Positions 1 to 8,786 of a DNA stretch of 45,092 bases are shown piece by piece (the stretch's first letter is position 1; each line of letters opens with the position of its first letter). This DNA comes from an uncultured Prevotella sp. GTDB taxonomy: Bacteria > Bacteroidota > Bacteroidia > Bacteroidales > Bacteroidaceae. The stretch covers positions 1-45,092 of the forward strand of contig CAJKDU010000018.1 of assembly GCA_905198745.1 (NCBI GenBank), written 5' to 3'. The notes below the pieces were generated by a model. The model had not been told where the DNA came from, did no database searches, and saw nothing but the letters and a program-made list of their open reading frames with translations. The translations under genes and the position numbers were made by a program.

Positions 1-1
1 G

Positions 2-484
2 GCGACGGCGAGCTTTCTGGAGTTGGCGTCGGCCTCGTATTTCGCAGCGCACGCGTCGATACCGTTTGTGGGGTTCGGCATCGCGGCGGGCTTTGCGGCG
101 TCGGCGGCAGCTGTGACGGAGGCGATGGGCGCCCTGATGTTCGCGACGGGCGGCATCGTGCCGGGGAACCAGACGACTGGCGACAAGGTGGCGGTGAGGG
201 TGAACTCGGGGGAGATGATTCTGAACGCACGTCAGCAGGCACGGCTGTTTGCGATAGCGAACGGGGCGGCGGTGTATGGGAGCGCCATCGGCGTGGGCAC
301 GGAGTGGTCGACGGGGATGCGGACGCCCGACGTGCACACGGACCTGGAGAGGCTTCGGGGGCTGTCGGTGGCGGCGGCACCGCAGACGCAGGAGACGGAA
401 TGGAGAATCAGAGGCCGGGACCTGGTGAGGGTGATCGCGAACGAGACACGGCTGTCGGGGAAACGGTCGGGGATCAAGATATAG
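2..484 (+). CDS. Phage tail tape-measure protein, C-terminal end (partial)
   Basis: The reading frame is open from the first bases of the window, so the start lies upstream and only about 160 C-terminal residues are seen. The visible part has a small-residue, Ala/Gly-rich hydrophobic stretch (about residues 8-45) followed by a segment with GGIVPGN and VNSGEMILNARQQARLF. That pattern is typical of the C-terminal end of tape-measure proteins of Bacteroidetes phages, which set tail length and pass through the tail tube. It is followed 68 bp later by a large tail protein on the same strand, which fits tail-module order. The call is by motif and context; the domain that would prove it is outside the window. 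Confidence 0.7.
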   Translation, partial: ATASFLELASASYFAAHASIPFVGFGIAAGFAASAAAVTEAMGALMFATGGIVPGNQTTGDKVAVRVNSGEMILNARQQARLFAIANGAAVYGSAIGVGTEWSTGMRTPDVHTDLERLRGLSVAAAPQTQETEWRIRGRDLVRVIANETRLSGKRSGIKI

Positions 485-492
485 ATATAGGG

Positions 493-521
493 ACGGCGGC
501 GTAGAAACGCCACCGCACAGG
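493..521 (+). repeat. 29-nt hairpin repeat, copy 1 (tail module)
   Basis: Matches 7052-7080 at 28 of 29 positions. Inside it GGCGGCGT and ACGCCACC form an 8-position stem with one mismatch around a four-base loop (AGAA). This copy is in the 68-bp gap between the tape-measure stop and the next gene, 32 bp before that gene's ATG. Confidence 0.75.
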
Positions 522-552
522 GGAGAACGAAAACGGAAAGGACTGAAGGACT

Positions 553-3303
553 ATGTATATATACGGACACTATTATAACGAGAAGGAGCAACGCGTGGAG
601 GTGAGGATCGTGACGGGGAAGGACCGGAGCGAGGCGGTGGAAATCGGGTGCGGTGACGGCCGGATGGACTGGACTGATGACCCGGTGGAGATCACGAGCG
701 AGGTGTCGGACACGATGGACGTGGTGCTGAAGCAGAAGGCGAGCGTGAGGCTGATGGTGCGGGGCTATGAGGAGGCCCTGTTCTCGTCGACCGCCCGGGA
801 CGCGATGGTGAACATCGTGGTGGACGGGAAGTGTGTGTTTGCGGGGTATGTGGAGCCGATGGCCTATAACCAGGACTACCAGGAGGAGCAGGACGAGCTG
901 GAGCTGAGCTGTGTGGACGCCCTGTCGGCGACGGACCTGCAGAACTATGGCGGCGTGGGCATGGAGGGCGTGGGCTATGAGAGCGCGAAGCGTGCCGCGA
1001 CGAGGAAGACGCTGAAGGAGATTGTGACGGGCGTGGTGGAGGCCGCGACGGAGGGTCTGGACCTGACGGGCGGCGAGAAGGTGAAGATGTGGGTGGACGG
1101 CAACGTGTACAGGACGGAGAAAGGCGGAAAGGACGTGCTGGCGGGTTTGAGCGTGAGCGAGCGCATCTTCTACGGGAGCAGCGCTGACGACGTGTGGACG
1201 CAGGAGGAAGTGCTGGAGGAGGTGCTGCGGTATGGCAACCTGCATATCCGCCAGGAGGGTCTGGAGGTGTATGTGTATCGTTGGGAGACGCTGCGGACGG
1301 AGGACCGGATAGACTGGCTGCCGCTGACGGACGGGACGGAGGCTCGAACGGAGGAGATACGCGAGGTGGGCTCGGAGGCGTGGCCGATGGACACGGGCGG
1401 TCAGGTGAGCGTGAGCGAGGTGTATAACCAGCTGAAGCTGACGGCGAAGACGGAGGCCATAGAGACGCTGGTGGCGAGTCCGCTGGACAGCGAGTCGATG
1501 AGGAACGTGTATGACGGGAAGCAGAAGCTGCTGACGGAGCTGTCGTCGGAGGGCGAGGGCGTGAGGGCGCTGAGAGGCATGAGGGAGCTGGTGAAGCAGG
1601 GCTGGACGAGCTGGGGGTGCTCGAGCGTGACGGACTGGTATGTGATGGTGAGGAGCGCGCTGAACTGGACGTTCTACGGCCTGGTGAAGGGCAAGAGGAA
1701 GGACCTGGTGGGGCATTTCGGCTCCTCGGGGAAGAACCAGGAGGCCCTGCCGGAGTTTTTAGGGCGGCAGACGGGTGCCGCCGCTCTGTTGCAGCTGGGC
1801 AAGGTGAAGAAGGACAACGGGGCGAACGACAACTCGCCGACATCGAAGGTGGACATGACGGACTGTCTGGTGGTGAGCGTGAACGGTAACGGTGTGGACG
1901 AGGACGGGAAGAGCAGTCCGACGGAGGCTGACCTGACGGCTGCGGCGCCCTGTGCGGTGTATGAGAGCCAGACGGAGGCGAGCTTCTCTCCGACGGACGA
2001 GGAGACGACGAACTATGTGGTGATAGGCGGACGGCTGGTGCTGAACGGTCTGCTGCCGATGACGGACACGTATACGAACCTGTCGGGTGCGGCGGACGGC
2101 GACTTCGAGGAGAAGGGTCGGTATTGGCACAAGACGGTGTGGACGAGCGTGAACGGCGACCACAAGAAGTATTACACTCGGAAGCACTGGAAGGCGGAGA
2201 CGTGGAAGGACACGCCGACGCTGGACACGGATCCGGACCGGGACGGCGAGACGGGTCTGATACCCTGGACGGAGGACGGCGAGAAGCAGTATGAATACAA
2301 GTATAACGCTCCGGGTGACGGTGCGGACCGTCTGAGCAAGGTGGGTGTGCTGGCGTGCATGCTGCGGATAGGCGACAAGTGTGTGGTGGAGCTGGAGGCC
2401 GGGGAGAAGAACGGCGACTGGACGAGCGAGGGCAAGGGCCAGCTGCGTGACTTCGTGTGGCGGAAGTACAAGACGCTGGAGGAGTGTGGCGGCGACGAGG
2501 ACGAATACTGGAAGCAGACGTTCACAATCGGCTTTGACCCGAAGATAGGCGACCACATGATCAACGAGGAGCACAGCGTGCAGCTGAACTTCGACCTGTC
2601 GGCGGGTCTGGACAGCGATGACGGCACGGCGATACCGATCAGGCGGAGCGACAAGGTGTATGGCAAGGTGAGGTTTGAGATACTGGGTCCGGTGAACACG
2701 TATTTCGCGGATGTGTCGAAACGTCACCGGACGTGGTTCAGGAAGGAGAAGTGGACGGAGAAGGCCGTGCCGCTGCTGGCGCACGTGAGCAATATCGTGG
2801 TGAAGGAGCTGTCGGTGAAGGTGGTGAGCGACAACGGCGGGATGACGGTGGCTGACGACGACAAGGACATCGTGTATATGAGCGACACGAAGGAGACGTT
2901 CATGAACCGGAAGGACGACCTGGAGATGAAGTTGACGACGGGTCTGACGAGCAAGGAGTGCAAGGCGGCTGGTGTGCAGCAGGGTGTGTGGCTGACGACT
3001 CCCCTGGACGTGGAGAAGGAGGAGAGCGTGACGGCGGTGTATGACCCGCTGAAGGACGTGACGGCAAAGCCGGAGCAGCTGTATGTGGACGCCCTGTGGG
3101 CGGAGTGGCACACGCCTCGGGTGGTGTATGAGAAGACGATGGACGACGTGGCGGAGGCGGTGAGCCCGTTTTGGCGGTACAGGAGCCGTGCGCTGGGGAA
3201 GACGATGATCGTGGAGGGAATAGACCGGAACCTGACGGAGGGGACGGTGAAGATGACACTGAAAGAGACTGAGACAAAGAACCTTAAAAAAGAGCAAGAA
3301 TGA
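553..3303 (+). CDS. Phage tail/baseplate protein (putative distal-tail or hub-like)
   Basis: A 916-residue protein directly after the tape-measure gene, the position usually held by distal-tail or baseplate-hub proteins in siphophage tail modules. The first ~130 residues (MYIYGHYYN, then VVLKQKASVRLMVRG, then FAGYVEP) look like a beta-rich structural domain; the rest has no motif I recognise. There is no signal peptide or membrane segment. The ATG follows a GAAAGGA-type purine stretch. Its stop overlaps the next start as ATGA, so the two are translationally coupled. Codon use is strongly biased to G-rich and G-ending codons (GTG, CTG, GAG, ACG), unlike the host genes later in the window. Specific role is inference from position. 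Confidence 0.6.
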   Translation: MYIYGHYYNEKEQRVEVRIVTGKDRSEAVEIGCGDGRMDWTDDPVEITSEVSDTMDVVLKQKASVRLMVRGYEEALFSSTARDAMVNIVVDGKCVFAGYVEPMAYNQDYQEEQDELELSCVDALSATDLQNYGGVGMEGVGYESAKRAATRKTLKEIVTGVVEAATEGLDLTGGEKVKMWVDGNVYRTEKGGKDVLAGLSVSERIFYGSSADDVWTQEEVLEEVLRYGNLHIRQEGLEVYVYRWETLRTEDRIDWLPLTDGTEARTEEIREVGSEAWPMDTGGQVSVSEVYNQLKLTAKTEAIETLVASPLDSESMRNVYDGKQKLLTELSSEGEGVRALRGMRELVKQGWTSWGCSSVTDWYVMVRSALNWTFYGLVKGKRKDLVGHFGSSGKNQEALPEFLGRQTGAAALLQLGKVKKDNGANDNSPTSKVDMTDCLVVSVNGNGVDEDGKSSPTEADLTAAAPCAVYESQTEASFSPTDEETTNYVVIGGRLVLNGLLPMTDTYTNLSGAADGDFEEKGRYWHKTVWTSVNGDHKKYYTRKHWKAETWKDTPTLDTDPDRDGETGLIPWTEDGEKQYEYKYNAPGDGADRLSKVGVLACMLRIGDKCVVELEAGEKNGDWTSEGKGQLRDFVWRKYKTLEECGGDEDEYWKQTFTIGFDPKIGDHMINEEHSVQLNFDLSAGLDSDDGTAIPIRRSDKVYGKVRFEILGPVNTYFADVSKRHRTWFRKEKWTEKAVPLLAHVSNIVVKELSVKVVSDNGGMTVADDDKDIVYMSDTKETFMNRKDDLEMKLTTGLTSKECKAAGVQQGVWLTTPLDVEKEESVTAVYDPLKDVTAKPEQLYVDALWAEWHTPRVVYEKTMDDVAEAVSPFWRYRSRALGKTMIVEGIDRNLTEGTVKMTLKETETKNLKKEQE

Positions 3304-6300
3304 TAGACATCAAGATATTCGGCAAGGCGAAGGACTCTGCCCGCAACGGACAGGGCGGAAGCACGGGGACATCGACCGTGAGCGTGAAGGAGGCGGCGCA
3401 CGCCTCGGAGGCTGACTATGCCGCCAAGGCGGGGAAGGCTGACGCCTCCACGCTGGCGGAGCGTGCGGAGAGCGCAGCTGTGGCGTCGAGGGCGAACGTG
3501 GCGGACCGTGCGATGGACGTGGACGAGGAGGCGGAGGCGCTGACGCATTATCTGCGGAACGACAAGGATGATGTGGCGAGGGGGCTGATCGGCTTTCTGA
3601 AGGGGCTGACCTTGGGAGATGATTACAGGATTGACGAGGAGGGCAACGGAAGGTTGCTGTCGCTGATCCTGAACGGGGTGCAGGCGAAGGATGTGGTGAG
3701 TCCAGGATTTGACTCTGCCGGAAAAACTGGGTTCTGGGTGACGGATGATGACGGCCGGGGGATGTCGTATATGGAGTTGGATAAGCTGCATGTGAGGTAT
3801 AAGGCGGTGTTCGACGAGCTTGAGATAAGGAAGCGCACCTATGTGGGCGGTAATGCTGTCTTCAGCAATGCGGCATCGAAGCTCACAGGGGTGGACTGGC
3901 TTGACAAGGATGGGAAGGTGACGGATGACATCACGGCTGTGGCTGCTTTCAAGTGTTATGTCAAGACGGATGATGGAACTACGCAGACGCAGAATCTGTG
4001 GGAAGTGGGCGACCTTGCCCTCTGTCAGACCTTTAATATCAAGGAAGGAACAACCAAGAACGCTACCAACAAGGTGTATTGGCGTCTTGTCACTGAGGTC
4101 GGGGATGACTATTTTGTGCTCTCCAACAAGGTGGGTGAATATAAGGATTTTGGTGTTGACCACTCCAAGGATGCGGAGCTGTACCAGGGGACTAAGGTGG
4201 TCTTGGCTGGCGGCGATGCGGTGGAGACGGAGGACAAGTTGCTCACGGCGGAACAGGGTGGCAGCGTGCCGAGCGACTTTCCGGAGAAGGAGGACTCGGT
4301 GGTGCAGTTCGGCAGCAGGGTAAGCGGTCGCGGCAACGTGGAGGAGATTCTGACTTATACTCCTAACGAGGACTCGCCTGTGTTTGCGAGCGGTGTGGCT
4401 GCTCCGGCTTTCATCCAGTATAAGGGGATAGACAGCTTTTCGCTTGAAGGGAAGGCGAAGACGGTTATCTCGCCTTCGGGGAATGTGTTCCGGGCGAAGA
4501 AATTCATCATCGAGACTGGGGGCGACCTTGGGGACGTGAGCGTGCCGCTGGACTTCGGTGTCTGGCAGCAGGGGACGGCTTATCCTTATTATGCGAGGGT
4601 GAGCCACAATGGGTCGCTGTGGCTGCTGAGCGGCATCGCCGAGGGGCAGAGTTCGACCGAGGAACCGAGCGATGGCGGCAAACACTGGGTGAAGCAGGTG
4701 GCGAAGGGCGAGGATGGCGAAGGTCTGAACGTGAAGGGCACGGCTGTGGTTCATTACAAGAATTATGCTGCCTTCAAGGCTGATTCCACGGAGCACTTTG
4801 ATGTGGACGACCCCTATATCGAGCTGAAGAACGGCAAGCGGATAGTGGTGAACGGCATCGTGTTGCTTGACTCTTCGGCAGACTATTCGGAGGAGCATGA
4901 CGGCGACACGCAGACTGGCTTTGCACAGCCTACCATTCTGCAATTTGTCTTCGGTATCTATAACTATGACCCACAAAAGCCGACCTTGGGCGATGGCTAC
5001 ATGGACGCTGACGGTCATCTTTGGGTGGCTGGTCAGACGGCATGGACGGACGCTGGATTCATCAAGGGCGAAAAGGGTGACAAGGGCGATGATGCGGAAT
5101 GGTATGAGGTGACGTTCAACACTGGGGACGGCACTCCGCTGTCTGCCATCGTGACGGACGAGAATGGGGTGTCGAAGATGAATTTGTTTGCTCTCAGTCT
5201 GTATCGCCATGTGGGGAACACGGCGACGAGGGTGAAGAGTGGCGACACGTGGAAATCGTCTGTCGGAGCCGTGGCGGGACGGATTGTCTATCTCTTGAAC
5301 TTGAAGATTACGGATGCTCAGATTGTGGTGACTTGCACGTATAACAGTGTGGAGTATAAGGGTGCCATCGCTGTGGTGAAGGAGGGACAGACGGGCGAGA
5401 CTGGCGCAAGCGGTCAGGACGCCACGGATGTCATCGTGGAGCCTGAGGTGGTGGTGTTCGACACGGATGACGACGGCAATCTGTCGGGCACGCAGCAGGC
5501 GACCATCCGTCTGCGGAAGGGCGGCAAGGCTCTGGTGGCGGGCACGGACTACACGGTCAGCAACGCACAGGGTGTGAATGTCACCAACGAGGGGCTGTCG
5601 CTCGGCATCGAGAACGGCAGCTATGTGCTGACGATTGACTCGGCAAAGATTATGAAGTATGTGGCTGAGGACGGCAAGACGGTGTTCCCGTACACGGACG
5701 GCTATGTGAACTTGCAGGTCAGCGTGGGGAGTGATTTCTTCGCCATCCGGGTGAGCTGGCGGGTGAACTATGCGAAATACATGGGCAAGTTGACCGTCAC
5801 TCAAAAGGCGTTCGAAAGCCGTTTGGAGGCTTATAAATCTGATGCGGACGGGAGCATCAAGGATATGTCTTCCACTATCAGTCAGATGGCGGATAGCATC
5901 GAGCTGAAGGTGAACACGAAAGATTTGGTCACGGCTGGCATCACGCTCAACGAGGATGGTGTGGTGCTGATGGGCGACAAGGTGAGTGTCAAGAACGGCG
6001 ACACTACGGCTGCGCTGTTTGAAGGAGGGAAGCTGAATGCGGAGCTGATAGAGGTGACGCATCTGTATGCGAAGGACACGACAGGCAAGACCATCGGTTA
6101 TTGGGGCGACACTGACCGTGATGATTGCAACTACAACGATGGGGAGGGCAACATCAAGACTGCTCCCCTCTTCGCTGGCGGAAAGAATGCGGAGAATGCC
6201 GTGTTCCGTGTGAACTCTGAAGGAGAGACCTTCACAAGGAAACTCCGTGCCATCGGTGGAACGATTGCGAATTTCAAGATAGAATATGACGCTATCGGCT

Positions 6301-6974
6301 CGGAGAATGACGGAAGCCATTCCGCTCTAATGTATCTCAACAACAACGCATTCCATTTGAACAATGGTTGGTCGAGTCAGACTGAGGCTACGATAATCGG
6401 CGGACAGACGGTCAACAAGACAATTGAGCGTTATAGGCAGTCTGTGCATATCAACACAGATATGCCAGGGCGGAACTACATGGTGGATTTGGAAGATACC
6501 GTTGAAGACCAAAGTAGTTCCTATGGCATGAGCGTGAAGTTGAGGAAGGAGATCATTTCGCCTTTGGCGGTAGGTCTCCAACTGGATGTGGCAGGGGCGG
6601 CTATCAATCGTGCGTTGTATATTCCGCACGGTCATATCTATGGTTTCAGACTGCACAACAGGATATTCACATCCGTGAGCGGACAGACTTTCGACCTTGA
6701 GGATTGCGAGAGTCTTGTGACCATCTATTCTGATAACGTGCGTCTGAATATGCCGTCTGCCCCCGATGACGGCATGATGATATTCGTGCACAATCACTCG
6801 ACGAAAGATTCCTACTTGCAGGGAGCAACCTTTGAATGGATAGAGTCTTATGGCTCAAACGCCTACAGGAAGTGGGTGAATGTGCCGGTGATGACCATCT
6901 TGCCGGGGCGGATGATGATTCTGACTTATGATTCGGCTTATGGCATCTGGATAGGAGCACAATTCATGAACTAA
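3300..6974 (+). CDS. Large phage tail fibre / host-interaction protein
   Basis: A 1224-residue protein beginning in the ATGA overlap with the preceding gene. The N-terminal 90 residues are Ala/Lys/Glu-rich and probably coiled. The middle has short collagen-like Gly-X-Y runs (KGEKGDKGDD near residue 590; GQTGETGASGQD near 700) and a carbohydrate-module-like segment (YPYYARVSHNGSLWLLSG). Around residues 830-900 a helical stretch (QKAFESRLEAYKSDADGSIKDM, written here only to mark the region as coiled-coil-like) leads into a beta-rich C-terminal part. This layout is typical of receptor-binding fibres or central tail-tip proteins. Composition shifts along the gene: the 3' third is less G-rich, a usual sign of mosaic exchange. 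Exact role is not shown by the sequence. Confidence 0.65.
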   Translation: MIDIKIFGKAKDSARNGQGGSTGTSTVSVKEAAHASEADYAAKAGKADASTLAERAESAAVASRANVADRAMDVDEEAEALTHYLRNDKDDVARGLIGFLKGLTLGDDYRIDEEGNGRLLSLILNGVQAKDVVSPGFDSAGKTGFWVTDDDGRGMSYMELDKLHVRYKAVFDELEIRKRTYVGGNAVFSNAASKLTGVDWLDKDGKVTDDITAVAAFKCYVKTDDGTTQTQNLWEVGDLALCQTFNIKEGTTKNATNKVYWRLVTEVGDDYFVLSNKVGEYKDFGVDHSKDAELYQGTKVVLAGGDAVETEDKLLTAEQGGSVPSDFPEKEDSVVQFGSRVSGRGNVEEILTYTPNEDSPVFASGVAAPAFIQYKGIDSFSLEGKAKTVISPSGNVFRAKKFIIETGGDLGDVSVPLDFGVWQQGTAYPYYARVSHNGSLWLLSGIAEGQSSTEEPSDGGKHWVKQVAKGEDGEGLNVKGTAVVHYKNYAAFKADSTEHFDVDDPYIELKNGKRIVVNGIVLLDSSADYSEEHDGDTQTGFAQPTILQFVFGIYNYDPQKPTLGDGYMDADGHLWVAGQTAWTDAGFIKGEKGDKGDDAEWYEVTFNTGDGTPLSAIVTDENGVSKMNLFALSLYRHVGNTATRVKSGDTWKSSVGAVAGRIVYLLNLKITDAQIVVTCTYNSVEYKGAIAVVKEGQTGETGASGQDATDVIVEPEVVVFDTDDDGNLSGTQQATIRLRKGGKALVAGTDYTVSNAQGVNVTNEGLSLGIENGSYVLTIDSAKIMKYVAEDGKTVFPYTDGYVNLQVSVGSDFFAIRVSWRVNYAKYMGKLTVTQKAFESRLEAYKSDADGSIKDMSSTISQMADSIELKVNTKDLVTAGITLNEDGVVLMGDKVSVKNGDTTAALFEGGKLNAELIEVTHLYAKDTTGKTIGYWGDTDRDDCNYNDGEGNIKTAPLFAGGKNAENAVFRVNSEGETFTRKLRAIGGTIANFKIEYDAIGSENDGSHSALMYLNNNAFHLNNGWSSQTEATIIGGQTVNKTIERYRQSVHINTDMPGRNYMVDLEDTVEDQSSSYGMSVKLRKEIISPLAVGLQLDVAGAAINRALYIPHGHIYGFRLHNRIFTSVSGQTFDLEDCESLVTIYSDNVRLNMPSAPDDGMMIFVHNHSTKDSYLQGATFEWIESYGSNAYRKWVNVPVMTILPGRMMILTYDSAYGIWIGAQFMN

Positions 6975-6987
6975 AGGATTTAGAGAT

Positions 6988-7494
6988 ATGGCAAACGTGA
7001 CGACAGAGACTATCATGAGGCGCATCCTCGGCAGGGCTAAGGAGGCGGAGAACGGCGGCGTGGAAACGCCACCGCACAGGACTCGGGCGAAGGGTGTGAC
7101 CACTCTTGCGGCGGACAATGGCGGAACGGCGGGGGGCACCTCGTATGAGGAGGCGGCTCGCATCGTGCAGACGCTGATAGACGGCGGAAGAGCCAAGAGG
7201 GTGGAGGAACTGGAGGTGCTGAGGACGGTGCCGGAAGGGGGCGTGACGCTGCCCGTGGTGGCGGACGGAACGCTGAAGACGATGAACACGGACACCATCA
7301 TGGAGCAGCTGAACAGGAACTTCGCCAAGGAGCTGGACAAGCTGGTGGTGGGTCAGGTGCCTGTCATCACTGACCCGGAAATAGATGAAATCACTCAGAT
7401 AGATATCGGGGGGGGTAGCGTAGAGGACTGGCTCGGATGCCGGAGCGAGGCTATCCCGGACGAGGATATAGACAACATTATTAACAACAACTAA
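6988..7494 (+). CDS. Small phage structural protein of unknown function, with G8 tract
   Basis: A 168-residue protein 13 bp after the fibre gene and 12 bp before the next fibre gene, so probably one transcript. No family recognised. The N-terminal 35 residues encode the second copy of a 29-nt hairpin repeat (NGGVETPPHR). The middle (TSYEEAARIVQTLIDGGRAKRVEELEVLRTVP) is helical. At codons 141-143 the gene has eight consecutive G bases: gain or loss of one G brings a stop within three codons and removes the acidic C-terminal 25-28 residues (ending DEDIDNIINNN). It may be a tail adaptor or fibre-attachment protein, but that is only positional inference. Confidence 0.6.
   Translation: MANVTTETIMRRILGRAKEAENGGVETPPHRTRAKGVTTLAADNGGTAGGTSYEEAARIVQTLIDGGRAKRVEELEVLRTVPEGGVTLPVVADGTLKTMNTDTIMEQLNRNFAKELDKLVVGQVPVITDPEIDEITQIDIGGGSVEDWLGCRSEAIPDEDIDNIINNN
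7052..7080 (+). repeat. 29-nt hairpin repeat, copy 2 (inside coding sequence)
   Basis: Second copy of the element at 493-521 (28/29 identical), here inside the 5' part of a coding gene. The single difference turns the loop into GGAA, a GNRA-type tetraloop. The stem GGCGGCGT/ACGCCACC is kept. Confidence 0.75.
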
Positions 7495-7506
7495 AATCAA
7501 AAGATT

Positions 7507-8775
7507 ATGGCAGACAATGTACAGACTACTGCGGAAGCGGAGAAGACGAAGTATCTCAGCAAGGCGGGATTGACGACTTTCTGGGGGAAGGTGAAGGCAC
7601 TGGTGACGGCGGCGGTGGTTACCGTGGGTGACTACACGGTCAACGGAAAGAAAATCAGCACAAACCCTGTAATCACAAAGGGCGATGTGGGGCTTGGAAA
7701 AGTGGACAATACGAGTGATGCTGAAAAAGAGGTGTCAGCGAAACAAGCGACAGCCATCGCTGACGCGAAAAAGGCGGGAACGGATGCCATGTCCGCACTC
7801 AACACTTTTAAGAACACAAAGGGACAGACGAACGGAATCGCATCGCTTGACGCTAACGGTCGTGTGCCGTTGGCGCAGTTGGGCAATCTTGACACGTCGC
7901 TCTATATCATTCCGTCGGACAACAAGTTGCCGACGACTGGGATTCAGTCGAACAAGATTTATCTCATCAAGGATGCCAAGGGCGAGACGCAGAATGCCTA
8001 CAGAGAGTATATCTATGTGAACAAGGCATGGGAAGAAATCGGATGGCTGAAGACGGACATCGACTTGAGCGGATATGTGAAGCTGGCGGGCGGAAACACG
8101 TTCATCGGCACGCAGACTATCCATCAGACTGGAACGGACTATTCCATGAAGATTGACGGCGAGACCATCGAAATTGGTAAGGGCGAAGGCAATACAGTCA
8201 TCTCCAAGGATGGTATGTCGTTGCCCGAGGGTTCTTCGACAGAGGCTTTCTCCACAGACGGCGGAAAGATTGACACCTCTGTCTTCGCCAAAACAGCGGA
8301 TTTGCCTTCATCGCTTCCTGCTAACGGCGGTAACGCTGATACGGTGGATGGGTTCCATGCGGCAGGATTGTTTCAGACTCTGTCGGCGGCGAACGGTGTG
8401 CTGACCGTGAAAATCGGCAACACGCAGAAGACGGCGAATGTGCTGACGGCGCACCAGGACATCAGTGGGAAGAGTGACAAGACGCACACGCACAGCGTGA
8501 AAATCAACGGTGTGACGAAGACTATCGCGGCATCGGGCGGTGCGGCAGTGGATTTGGGCAGCTATCTGCCATTGTCGGGCGGTACGGTTGCGGGAAACAT
8601 CGCTGTCACGGACGGAACAACGACCATCGGTGTGGGCACGACCGGCTTGACGTTCAAGACGACTGGCATGACGGCTGCCAACACGTTCTATCTGCCAAGC
8701 GCAGGGGGCACGCTGGCTCTCCAGGAGGATTTCGCTGCCATAACAGATGCGGAGATTGCGGCAATATGTGTGTAG
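7507..8775 (+). CDS. Phage tail fibre protein
   Basis: A 422-residue protein. Residues 14-32 carry a short N-terminal module (KYLSKAGLTTFWGKVK) also present at the start of the next gene, probably the part that docks on the virion. Then comes GLGKVDNTSDAEK, a motif common in phage tail fibres, followed by an Ala/Lys helix, NGIASLDANGRVPLAQLG (the conserved fibre-neck segment), and beta-rich repeats including NADTVDGFHAAG and YLPLSGGTVAGNI. The C-terminus ends without an S74 chaperone domain. Start ATG lies 12 bp after the preceding stop. Function: host-receptor binding or decoration of the tail tip, by family resemblance. Confidence 0.75.
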   Translation: MADNVQTTAEAEKTKYLSKAGLTTFWGKVKALVTAAVVTVGDYTVNGKKISTNPVITKGDVGLGKVDNTSDAEKEVSAKQATAIADAKKAGTDAMSALNTFKNTKGQTNGIASLDANGRVPLAQLGNLDTSLYIIPSDNKLPTTGIQSNKIYLIKDAKGETQNAYREYIYVNKAWEEIGWLKTDIDLSGYVKLAGGNTFIGTQTIHQTGTDYSMKIDGETIEIGKGEGNTVISKDGMSLPEGSSTEAFSTDGGKIDTSVFAKTADLPSSLPANGGNADTVDGFHAAGLFQTLSAANGVLTVKIGNTQKTANVLTAHQDISGKSDKTHTHSVKINGVTKTIAASGGAAVDLGSYLPLSGGTVAGNIAVTDGTTTIGVGTTGLTFKTTGMTAANTFYLPSAGGTLALQEDFAAITDAEIAAICV

Positions 8776-8786
8776 GAGGATAGCGT

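Noticed and set aside
232..1716. Long minus-strand frame (494 codons) opposite the tape-measure and tail genes
   Set aside because: Same cause: antisense of biased codons, His/Arg/Leu-rich, no motif.
1759..3297. Minus-strand frame of 512 codons opposite the tail gene
   Set aside because: Antisense artefact with His/Arg/Val-rich composition and no start context.
2724..6320. A 1198-codon open frame on the minus strand across two phage genes
   Set aside because: It is the shadow of G-biased coding on the plus strand: composition is dominated by His, Arg, Leu and Val, it crosses the ATGA junction of two well-supported genes, and shows no domain.
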